In this document: piece by piece, positions 30,589 to 36,914 of the stretch
Layout: each line of letters begins with the position of its first letter
Position numbering within the stretch: position 1 is the stretch's first letter
NCBI GenBank assembly: GCA_016281475.1
Contig: JAEEIS010000059.1
Location: forward strand, 1 to 36,914
From: Bacteroidales bacterium
Lineage (GTDB): Bacteria > Bacteroidota > Bacteroidia > Bacteroidales > P3
Direction of reading: 5' to 3'
DNA: 36,914 nucleotides
The notes under the pieces: generated by a model
The model's database searches: none
What the model was told of the DNA's origin: nothing
What the model saw: only the letters and a program-made list of their open reading frames with translations
Made by a program: the position numbers and the translations under genes

Positions 30589-32010
30589 TTAGTTCGATTT
30601 GGGTCCACGTTCTTTGCGGGGTTTTCGCACAGGCGGAACATAGCCTGGGCGAAATACCTTGAGCTGGGTGTATAGCAGCGTGCCAGAGAGTAAAGCTCCA
30701 CAGACGTCGCTGATGGTCATGCTCAGCCACACGCCCGTCAGTCCACTCCAGCCATGATGCACCATGAAGGCGGGCACAATGTACATCAACGGTATGAGGA
30801 AGATGACCTGCCGTGAGAGGCTGGTGACAATGGCTATCCAGGGTTTGTCGATGGACTGGAAAAACTGAGAGTTGGTAACGGTGAAACCGATGAGGGGTGC
30901 CATGACCAAAAGAAAGCGCATGGCGGGGATGGCTATGGAGATGAGTTCCTCCTCGCTGGTCATCATCATCACCATAGTGCGAGGCACCAAGATGGCGAGC
31001 AACATGCCAAATATACCCGTGCCCACATTCCATTTGAGCGAAAGCAGGTATATTTCTTTAAGCCTATGGTTTAGGCCAGCACCATAGTTGTAGCCCGCTA
31101 TGGGCTGCATGCCCTGACAGATGCCCATCAGCACCATGAAGACTAGGAAGGCAATACGGTTGACCACACCATAGGCACTCACCGCATAGTCGCCACCGAA
31201 GCGGATAAGCTGGGTGTTGAGCAATGCCACCACGGCACACGATGCCACATTCATGGAGAAGGGGCTGATGCCAATAGCAAGGATGTTCTTGACGATGTAC
31301 ATCTTAGGTTCCCAGCAGTGACGTTTGTAGTGGATGAACGACTTGGGCGAAACGAAGTGCATCACCGCCAACATGGCAGAGAAGGCCATGGAAATAGTGG
31401 TGGCCCAGGCTCCACCCTTGATACCCCAACCCAAACCGACAATGAAGATGGCATCGAGGATGATGTTCATCACGGCACCGCTGACCTGTATCCACATCGA
31501 CCTAGTGGCATAGCCCGATGCGCGGATAAGTCCCGAAAGGTTGAACGTCAGGGTAGTGAGGAACATACCAGGCAACACGATGGACATATACTCATGTGCC
31601 AGCCGCATGGTAATTTCCGAAGCACCGAACATTGCCAGTATCGGGTCCATGAACAAGTAGCCAGCCGAGACGAAGAGTATGCCAAAGAAGAAAGTGAGCC
31701 ACATGCTGTTGCCGAGAATCTGCTCTGCCCAACGGACACCCTTCCTACCCAGCACGATGCTCATGCGGGCACCGGCACCGGCACCCACCAACGAGCCGAA
31801 GGCATGGATGATGTTCATGATGGGGAGGGTGATGGCCAGTGCGGCCAGTATTAGCGCACCATTCTCGGCATGACCTAAGAAGATGCTGTCGACCAGATTA
31901 TAGACGGTGGCTATAATCTGCGTCACCACAGCGGGGAGCGCATATTTCCACAGCAGCGCACCTATATTCCTAGTGCCAAGTTCTTGGGTTGTATCGATTG
32001 TTTCTGTCAT
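30589..32010 (-). CDS. MATE-family multidrug/cation antiporter
   Basis: A 473-residue inner-membrane transporter with about 12 helices in two homologous halves. The start at 32010 (MTETIDTTQELGTRNIGALLWKYALP) is typical; the ATG at 32037 would add an unlikely hydrophobic extension. Family patterns are PAVVTQIIATVYNLVDSIFLGH, in the first half GSLVGAGAGARMSIVLGRK, and in the second GMQPIAGYNYGAGLNHRLKE with the usual PIAGYNYGA loop. This form is the DinF/VmrA-type MATE common in Bacteroidota. Substrate is unknown. It begins a tight operon with the SGNH hydrolase (5-base gap) and patatin copy 2. Confidence 0.93.
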   Translation of the reverse strand: MTETIDTTQELGTRNIGALLWKYALPAVVTQIIATVYNLVDSIFLGHAENGALILAALAITLPIMNIIHAFGSLVGAGAGARMSIVLGRKGVRWAEQILGNSMWLTFFFGILFVSAGYLFMDPILAMFGASEITMRLAHEYMSIVLPGMFLTTLTFNLSGLIRASGYATRSMWIQVSGAVMNIILDAIFIVGLGWGIKGGAWATTISMAFSAMLAVMHFVSPKSFIHYKRHCWEPKMYIVKNILAIGISPFSMNVASCAVVALLNTQLIRFGGDYAVSAYGVVNRIAFLVFMVLMGICQGMQPIAGYNYGAGLNHRLKEIYLLSLKWNVGTGIFGMLLAILVPRTMVMMMTSEEELISIAIPAMRFLLVMAPLIGFTVTNSQFFQSIDKPWIAIVTSLSRQVIFLIPLMYIVPAFMVHHGWSGLTGVWLSMTISDVCGALLSGTLLYTQLKVFRPGYVPPVRKPRKERGPKSN

Positions 32011-32083
32011 TTTTGGAAAAGTAAAAAGTAGAAACAATAACTTTTTAGTTTTTACCTTTTAGTTTTTAGTTTATATCTAACCC

Positions 32084-33280
32084 CTACTGTTTGATTCGGT
32101 TTTGCAATGCCATATAGGCGTTGTATGCCTCGAAGCCACTGGCCACCTGCATGGAACGTTCGTCGACTAGCAAGTTTGGACGGTGGAGGTTGCAGAAGGG
32201 GGTGTCGGGCACATGGATGCCCACGCGGAAATAGCAGGCGGGTATCTTTTGTGCAAAGAAGGCAAAGTCCTCAGCCGTCATGCGCAGGTCGAGCCAATCT
32301 ACATTCTCCTCACCAAGGAAGGCAACACCGTTGTCGTGCACCTGCTGGGTGCAGTCGTCGTCGTTAATGACAGGGGGGTAGCCATAGTCGATGAAGAGGT
32401 CGCACTCGCCGCCCATGCTCTCAGCAATGCCGCAGCTCATCTTGCGTATCTTCTCGTGGCAGTCCAGTCGCCATTGGGGGTCGAAGGTGCGGATGATACC
32501 TTCCATCTTCACCTCGTCGGGGATGATGTTAGTGCGGCCCTCCCCTATTATCTTACCGAAACTGAGCACCGTGGGCATCATGGGTGCCGCATTGCGGCTG
32601 ACCAACTGCTGCAATGCCACCACGATGTGGGAGGCTATCAGGATGGGGTCAACGCTCAGATGCGGCGTGGCGCCATGCCCGCCTTTGCCCTTCACGGTCC
32701 AATACAGCTCGTCGGTGGAGGCCATGTAACGACCCTTACGCATACCGATGCGTCCCACCTCCATCTCGGGAAGGCAGTGGAAGGAGTAAATCTCGTTGGG
32801 CATCACCTCGTCGAAGAGGCCATCATCCATCATCATGCGGGCACCGCCGGGGTACATCTCCTCCGACGGCTCGAAGATGAGCATGACGCTGCCGTTCAGC
32901 TCTTCGCGGATGTCGCACAATATCCGAGCGGCACCCAACAGCGAGCTGGTGTGCATGTCGTGCCCGCAGGCGTGCATCACACCCGAATTCTCCGAGGCGA
33001 AAGGCAGACCTGTAGCCTCGGTGAGGGGCAGCGCATCGTAGTCGGCACGCAGAGCGACGCAATAGCCGTCGGGGTCTTTGCCGCCACGAATCATGGCCAT
33101 CACGCCCGTTTTGCCAATGCCGGTTTTCGGCTCCAGTCTCATGTCGCGCAGCCGCTCGGCCACATACGCCATGGTGCCATGCTCCTGCTGGCTCAACTCG
33201 GGATGGCGGTGCAGCCAACGCCGCCACTCCACAACGGTGGCGGCATGGGCTGATGCCAACGACTTGATTCTGTCTATCAT
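32084..33280 (-). CDS. M20-family amidohydrolase/peptidase
   Basis: A 398-residue cytoplasmic zinc hydrolase of the M20D type (N-acyl-amino-acid amidohydrolase, hippurate hydrolase-like). The start at 33280 is chosen because ATGA there overlaps the ileS TGA by 4 bases, a standard translational coupling; an earlier ATG at 33292 is possible. Metal and catalytic motifs are CVALRADYDALPL, MHACGHDMH (C105, H107), FEPSEE (E140, E141), FHCLPEMEVG (H168) and GHGATPH, with the C-terminal FCNLHRP. The dimerisation domain lies about 180-290. It probably removes acyl or aminoacyl groups from small molecules; the natural substrate is unknown. Confidence 0.93.
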   Translation of the reverse strand: MIDRIKSLASAHAATVVEWRRWLHRHPELSQQEHGTMAYVAERLRDMRLEPKTGIGKTGVMAMIRGGKDPDGYCVALRADYDALPLTEATGLPFASENSGVMHACGHDMHTSSLLGAARILCDIREELNGSVMLIFEPSEEMYPGGARMMMDDGLFDEVMPNEIYSFHCLPEMEVGRIGMRKGRYMASTDELYWTVKGKGGHGATPHLSVDPILIASHIVVALQQLVSRNAAPMMPTVLSFGKIIGEGRTNIIPDEVKMEGIIRTFDPQWRLDCHEKIRKMSCGIAESMGGECDLFIDYGYPPVINDDDCTQQVHDNGVAFLGEENVDWLDLRMTAEDFAFFAQKIPACYFRVGIHVPDTPFCNLHRPNLLVDERSMQVASGFEAYNAYMALQNRIKQ

Positions 33281-36200
33281 TTCCGCACCCATATCTGAGT
33301 AGGCTTGCCGTCGATAATTTCAATGGTCTGCTGGGCTGCATCGGCAATAGAATCCACCAAATTGAGTTCGGTGCAAAGAATCTCATTACAGATATAGTCC
33401 TTGTGGGCACGAACCGCCTCGTCCCACTCGCCGTGGAGCAGGTCCACCTTGATGCGGTCGGTCACCTCGAAGCCCTCCTTGCGGATATTCTGTATGCGGT
33501 TCACCAACTCGCGGGCAATGCCTTCGGCCTTCAGTTCGTCGGTGACGGTGATATCCAATGCCACCGTAAGGCTGCCCTCGTTGGCCACCACCCAGCCGGG
33601 GATGTCCTGCGTGGCAATCTCCACATCACTGAGTAGTATCTCCACGGGCTGTCCCTCAATGGTGAGGTCACATTTGCCGGCTGCTTCCAGGGCAGTAATC
33701 TGCTGCTGAGAGAACGCCTGTATCTCATTGCTGATGGCCTTCATAATCTTGCCGTAACGGGGACCCAAAGTTTTGAAGTTGGGCTTGATACGTTTGACCA
33801 AGATGTCGTTGTCGGGGGCGATAAACTCAATATCCTTGATGTTCAGCTCGGAGCAAATCAGGTGCTTCACACGTTCCACCTGTTGGCGGAAACCTTCGTC
33901 GGGCATAGGCAGCATAATCTTAGAGAGCGGCTGACGCACACGCAGGTTGCTCTTCTTACGGAGCGACAGACCCATAGAGCATATCTGCTGTGCTAGCTGC
34001 ATACGTTCCTCAAGTGCCTTGTCAATCATTTCTTCATGCACATCGGGGAACGCCACATGGTGTACCGAGGCCGCGTCGATGCGGTGGGTGACATTGTTGA
34101 GGTCTAGGAACATCCGCTCACTGAAGAAGGGAGCGATGGGTGACATCAAGCGTGCCAATGTTTCCAAGCAGGTGTAGAGGGTCTGGTAGGCGGATACCTT
34201 GTCGGCAGTCATCTCACCCTTCCAGAAACGGCGACGGCACAGACGCACATACCAGTTGCTCAGGTTGGCATCGACAAATTGCGCGATGGCACGACCAGCG
34301 CGGGTGGGCTCGTAGTCGTCAAAGGCTTCGTCTACCGTCTTCACCAACGTATTCAACTCACTGAGAATCCAGCGGTCTATCTCAGGTCTTTCTGCGATAG
34401 GCAGGTCGGCCTCTTTGTACTCAAAGCCATCGATATTGGCATAGAGGGCAAAGAAGCTATAGGTGTTGTAGAGTGTGCCAAACAGTTTGCGGCGCACCTC
34501 GTCGACACCCTCCACGTCAAACTTGAGGTTGTCCCACGGCTGGCTGTTGGTAATCATATACCAGCGGGTAGCGTCGGGTCCCTGCTGCTTCAGTGTCTCA
34601 AAGGGGTCAACGGCATTGCCCAAACGCTTCGACATCTTGTTGCCGTTCTTGTCGAGCACCAAACCGTTGCTGATGACGTTCTTGAACGCCACGCTGTCGA
34701 AACACATGGTGGCAATGGCGTGCAACGTGTAGAACCATCCGCGTGTCTGGTCCACACCCTCGGCGATAAAGTCGGCGGGGAACTGGTCGGTGGTCAACTG
34801 CTCGCCCATGTAGTGAATCTGGGCATAAGGCATGGCACCGCTGTCGAACCACACATCAATCAAGTCCGTCTCGCGCATCATCTTCTTGCCACTGGGCGAC
34901 ACCAGCACCACACTGTCGATATAGGGGCGGTGCAGGTCGAACTCTTTGTAGTCGCCCTTGTAGGGATTATCCTTCATAAAGCCGGCAGCAACCGACTTCT
35001 CAATCTCGTCGCTCAACTGCTTGACACTGCCGATGCAGATTTCCTCCTTGCCGTCCTCGGTGCGCCAGATGGGCAGCGGAGTGCCCCAGTAGCGGCTGCG
35101 GCTGAGGTTCCAGTCCTGGATGTTCTCCAGCCATTTTCCGAAACGGCCGGTTCCGGTCGCCTCGGGTTTCCACATTATCTGCTCATTAAGGGCCATCATC
35201 TGCTCGCGGACCGCGGTAGCCTTGATGAACCAGGAGTTGAGCGGATAATAGAGCACCGGCTTGTCGGTACGCCAGCAGTGGGGATATGTATGGACGTGCT
35301 TTTCAATCTTGAAGGCCTTGCCCTCGGACTTGAGCATGACGGAAAGGTCGATGTCGAGGGTCGGGTCGTCGGGGCCGAGGGACGGGTCGTATGCGTTCTT
35401 GACGAAACGGCCGGACCAAGGGGCGTAATCGGGGCTCACGCGCTCCCTGACATAGTCGGGATCGAGGTCCTCGAGGCGGCAGAAACGTCCCTTGAGGTCC
35501 ACCTGAGCCTGAGGGTCTCCGTTGCGGTCGATGACCATAAGAGGCGGGACGCCGGCGGCCTTGCCGACCTTCATATCGTCCGCGCCGAAAGTAGGCGCGA
35601 TATGCACGATGCCGGTACCGTCCTCGGTGGTGACATAGTCTCCGGGAATCACACGGAAAGCTCCCTCGTCCGGACGGAACCACGGGATCAATTGCTTGTA
35701 ACGGACTTCCAGCAGGTCGGAGCCCTTGAACTCCCCGGGAAGAACCTGATAAGGGACGAGTTTGTCACCAGGCGTGTAAGCGTCGAGCGCGATATCAGCG
35801 GCCTTGGGGTTGAACCACGCGCCGACGAGGGCCTTGGCCAGCAGGTAGACCGCTTCCTTGCCGGAATATGGATTGAACGAACGTACGCGGACGTAATCGA
35901 TGTTCGGGCCGACGCAGAGGGCGGTATTGGAAGGAAGGGTCCAGGGAGTCGTGGTCCACGCAAGGATATAGAGCGGGAGACCGTCCTCGAAGAGGGCCTC
36001 GGAACGGGCGTCGCGGATTACTTCGAACTGAACGGCTGCCGTGGTGTCCTTGACATCGCGGTAGCAGCCGGGTTGGTTCAGTTCGTGCGAACTGAGACCC
36101 GTACCGGCGGCGGGAGAATAAGGCTGGATGGATTTGCCCTTATAGAGGTATCCCTTCTGATAGATATCCTTGAGCAGATACCAGAGGGTCTCGATATAGC

Positions 36201-36660
36201 GGTTGTCGTAGGTGATGTAAGGGTCGTCCATATCGACCCAGTAGCCGATGCGCTCGGTGAGGTTGCGCCACTCGGCGGTGTATTTCATGACCTCCTTGCG
36301 GCAGGCGTCATTGTACTCTTCGACGCTAATCTTAGTGCCGATATCCTCTTTGGTGATACCGAGTTTCTTCTCGACGCCGAGCTCGACGGGAAGGCCGTGG
36401 GTGTCCCATCCGGCACGACGGTTCACCTTGAAGCCCGACTGGGTCTTGTAGCGGCAGACGGCATCCTTGATGGAGCGGGCCATGACGTGGTGGATGCCGG
36501 GCATTCCATTCGCAGAAGGAGGGCCCTCGAAGAAAATGAACTCCGGAGCGCCTTCACGAAGCTCGAGTGAACGCTCGAACGCATGATTCTTCTTCCATCT
36601 CTCCAGAATTCCGTTCCCGATCGAGACCAGATCCAATCCTTTATACTCTTTGAATGTCAT
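33277..36660 (-). CDS. ileS: Isoleucyl-tRNA synthetase with GIHH in place of HIGH
   Basis: A 1127-residue class I synthetase charging tRNA-Ile. The Rossmann domain opens with FFEGPPSANGMPGIHHVMARSIKD; the class I motif is GIHH (residues 55-58) rather than HIGH. The editing (CP1) domain covers about 185-430, and the second signature KMSKR is intact (675-679, NGNKMSKRLGN). The anticodon-binding part and a long C-terminal extension follow (about 720-1127), as in the long type 2-like IleRS of Bacteroidota. The GXHH form is known from IleRS2 enzymes with extreme mupirocin resistance. Codon choice changes along the gene: 5' of about 35250 it favours GTC/TCC/CTC, further 3' GTG/AGC/TTG. It has a strong promoter at 36719 and is coupled to the M20 gene. 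Confidence 0.96.
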   Translation of the reverse strand: MTFKEYKGLDLVSIGNGILERWKKNHAFERSLELREGAPEFIFFEGPPSANGMPGIHHVMARSIKDAVCRYKTQSGFKVNRRAGWDTHGLPVELGVEKKLGITKEDIGTKISVEEYNDACRKEVMKYTAEWRNLTERIGYWVDMDDPYITYDNRYIETLWYLLKDIYQKGYLYKGKSIQPYSPAAGTGLSSHELNQPGCYRDVKDTTAAVQFEVIRDARSEALFEDGLPLYILAWTTTPWTLPSNTALCVGPNIDYVRVRSFNPYSGKEAVYLLAKALVGAWFNPKAADIALDAYTPGDKLVPYQVLPGEFKGSDLLEVRYKQLIPWFRPDEGAFRVIPGDYVTTEDGTGIVHIAPTFGADDMKVGKAAGVPPLMVIDRNGDPQAQVDLKGRFCRLEDLDPDYVRERVSPDYAPWSGRFVKNAYDPSLGPDDPTLDIDLSVMLKSEGKAFKIEKHVHTYPHCWRTDKPVLYYPLNSWFIKATAVREQMMALNEQIMWKPEATGTGRFGKWLENIQDWNLSRSRYWGTPLPIWRTEDGKEEICIGSVKQLSDEIEKSVAAGFMKDNPYKGDYKEFDLHRPYIDSVVLVSPSGKKMMRETDLIDVWFDSGAMPYAQIHYMGEQLTTDQFPADFIAEGVDQTRGWFYTLHAIATMCFDSVAFKNVISNGLVLDKNGNKMSKRLGNAVDPFETLKQQGPDATRWYMITNSQPWDNLKFDVEGVDEVRRKLFGTLYNTYSFFALYANIDGFEYKEADLPIAERPEIDRWILSELNTLVKTVDEAFDDYEPTRAGRAIAQFVDANLSNWYVRLCRRRFWKGEMTADKVSAYQTLYTCLETLARLMSPIAPFFSERMFLDLNNVTHRIDAASVHHVAFPDVHEEMIDKALEERMQLAQQICSMGLSLRKKSNLRVRQPLSKIMLPMPDEGFRQQVERVKHLICSELNIKDIEFIAPDNDILVKRIKPNFKTLGPRYGKIMKAISNEIQAFSQQQITALEAAGKCDLTIEGQPVEILLSDVEIATQDIPGWVVANEGSLTVALDITVTDELKAEGIARELVNRIQNIRKEGFEVTDRIKVDLLHGEWDEAVRAHKDYICNEILCTELNLVDSIADAAQQTIEIIDGKPTQIWVRK

Positions 36661-36681
36661 ATTTTTTGCCTAATTTTGCAC

Positions 36682-36696
36682 CCGGACACGGTCCGG
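36682..36696 (-). promoter_or_regulatory. Short GC-rich hairpin in the ileS leader
   Basis: CCGGAC-ACG-GTCCGG is a perfect 6-pair hairpin 21 bases upstream of the ileS start, between it and the promoter. It has no T tail toward ileS and no T-box elements, so it is not a T-box or a terminator. It might affect translation or mark the cvpA side; its role is unknown. Confidence 0.45.
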
Positions 36697-36718
36697 CCAT
36701 AGTCTGTTTTATATTTTG

Positions 36719-36750
36719 CAAATATAGACATTTCAAGCGTCTTTAACAAA
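36719..36750 (-). promoter_or_regulatory. Promoter of ileS, full Bacteroidota consensus
   Basis: On the minus strand TTTG (36747-36750) is separated by exactly 20 bases from TATATTTG (36719-36726). The -33 box ends 3 bases before the cvpA ATG. On the plus strand ATATTTTG (36711-36718) is a near match to the -7 box and may start cvpA transcription, so the two genes share a short divergent control region. Confidence 0.75.
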
Positions 36751-36753
36751 ACA

Positions 36754-36914
36754 ATGAGTACGCCCGACATCATTATTCTGCTGTGCTTCCTTCCCGCTCT
36801 GATCAGGGGAGTCATGAAAGGCTTCATAGAACAGGCTGTAGCGCTTGTTTCGCTTGTTCTCGGAGCATGGCTGGCATTCAAGTTCTCCACCGTGGTCGGA
36901 GAATGGCTGCAGCC
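36754..36914 (+). CDS. CvpA-family membrane protein, N-terminal part (cut by window edge)
   Basis: About 53 codons are visible from the ATG at 36754. MSTPDIIILLCFLPALIRGVMKGFIEQAVALVSLVLGAWLAFKF has two hydrophobic helices separated by the RGxxKGxxEQ turn that marks CvpA-type inner-membrane proteins. The family was first linked to colicin V production and envelope functions; its activity is unknown. The rest is outside the window. It is divergent from ileS. Confidence 0.8.
   Translation, partial: MSTPDIIILLCFLPALIRGVMKGFIEQAVALVSLVLGAWLAFKFSTVVGEWLQ

Noticed and set aside
30584..31033. N-terminal extension of the SGNH hydrolase open frame up to 31033
   Set aside because: This part overlaps the MATE gene in another frame, and the start at 30583 gives a clear signal peptide five bases after the MATE stop.
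34279..36570. A long open frame (763 codons) on the plus strand opposite ileS
   Set aside because: ileS is unmistakable on the minus strand; the antisense frame is kept open by its codon bias and shows no domain or signal of its own.
36661..36712. T-box or riboswitch in the ileS leader
   Set aside because: The leader is only about 50 bases with one 6-pair hairpin and no specifier loop, antiterminator or conserved T-box sequence.

Overview
The window looks like chromosomal DNA of a Bacteroidales bacterium (phylum Bacteroidota), probably an uncultured gut-type lineage. The evidence is: several promoters of the Bacteroidota form TTTG-N20-TAnnTTTG, a TonB-dependent receptor behind an ECF sigma factor, C-terminal type IX secretion (T9SS) sorting domains, PepSY-like and propeller secreted proteins, tRNAs without encoded CCA, and the large family of AATTGAGAATTGA-like intergenic repeats common in that order. 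Species cannot be named from the sequence alone.

Layout. 1-2029 (minus): an ECF sigma factor, a small membrane anti-sigma-like protein, a secreted protein of unknown function and the N-terminus of a TonB-dependent outer-membrane receptor, closely packed. 2142-3134 (minus): a secreted YD-repeat-like protein. 3320-8981 (plus): a complete heavy-metal efflux pump (lipoprotein adaptor, CzcA-type RND pump, TolC-type outer-membrane channel) ending in a clear terminator, then a DUF362 lipoprotein. 10262-10780 (minus): a small DUF6922 protein, a nested palindromic element and an initiator tRNA(fMet). 11033-16329 (minus): a small secreted protein, DsbD, a beta-propeller protein and a secreted protein usually mislabelled 'asparagine synthetase B'. 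16330-18960 is a decayed zone: a four-copy array of a palindromic repeat, a T9SS cargo pseudogene with that repeat in its reading frame, further gene remnants, a 10-bp tandem repeat, a foldback MITE-like element and tRNA-Leu. 19068-23488: a lipoprotein, a NUDIX hydrolase, a PepSY-like protein, purA and a conserved unknown gene. 23541-32010 (minus): murB, two tandem patatin/beta-barrel (type Vd-like) proteins, a T9SS-tagged SGNH hydrolase and a MATE exporter. 32084-36660 (minus): an M20 amidohydrolase translationally coupled to ileS. 36754-end (plus): the start of a CvpA-family gene, divergent from ileS.

Most of the content is envelope biology: metal export, periplasmic thiol reduction, peptidoglycan precursor synthesis, outer-membrane lipases and T9SS cargo, with a few housekeeping genes (purA, murB, ileS, two tRNAs). 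No complete transposon, prophage, CRISPR or defence island is present.

The most unusual points are: (a) a REP-like palindromic element at four loci, one copy translated in frame inside a T9SS cargo remnant, and a second intergenic repeat family translated inside the linker of an apparently intact T9SS hydrolase; (b) an isoleucyl-tRNA synthetase whose class I HIGH motif reads GIHH, the GXHH variant linked to mupirocin hyper-resistance; (c) a nested perfect palindrome between initiator tRNA and an orphan DUF6922 gene; (d) two conserved but nucleotide-divergent tandem type Vd-like patatins; (e) a change of codon preference inside ileS.
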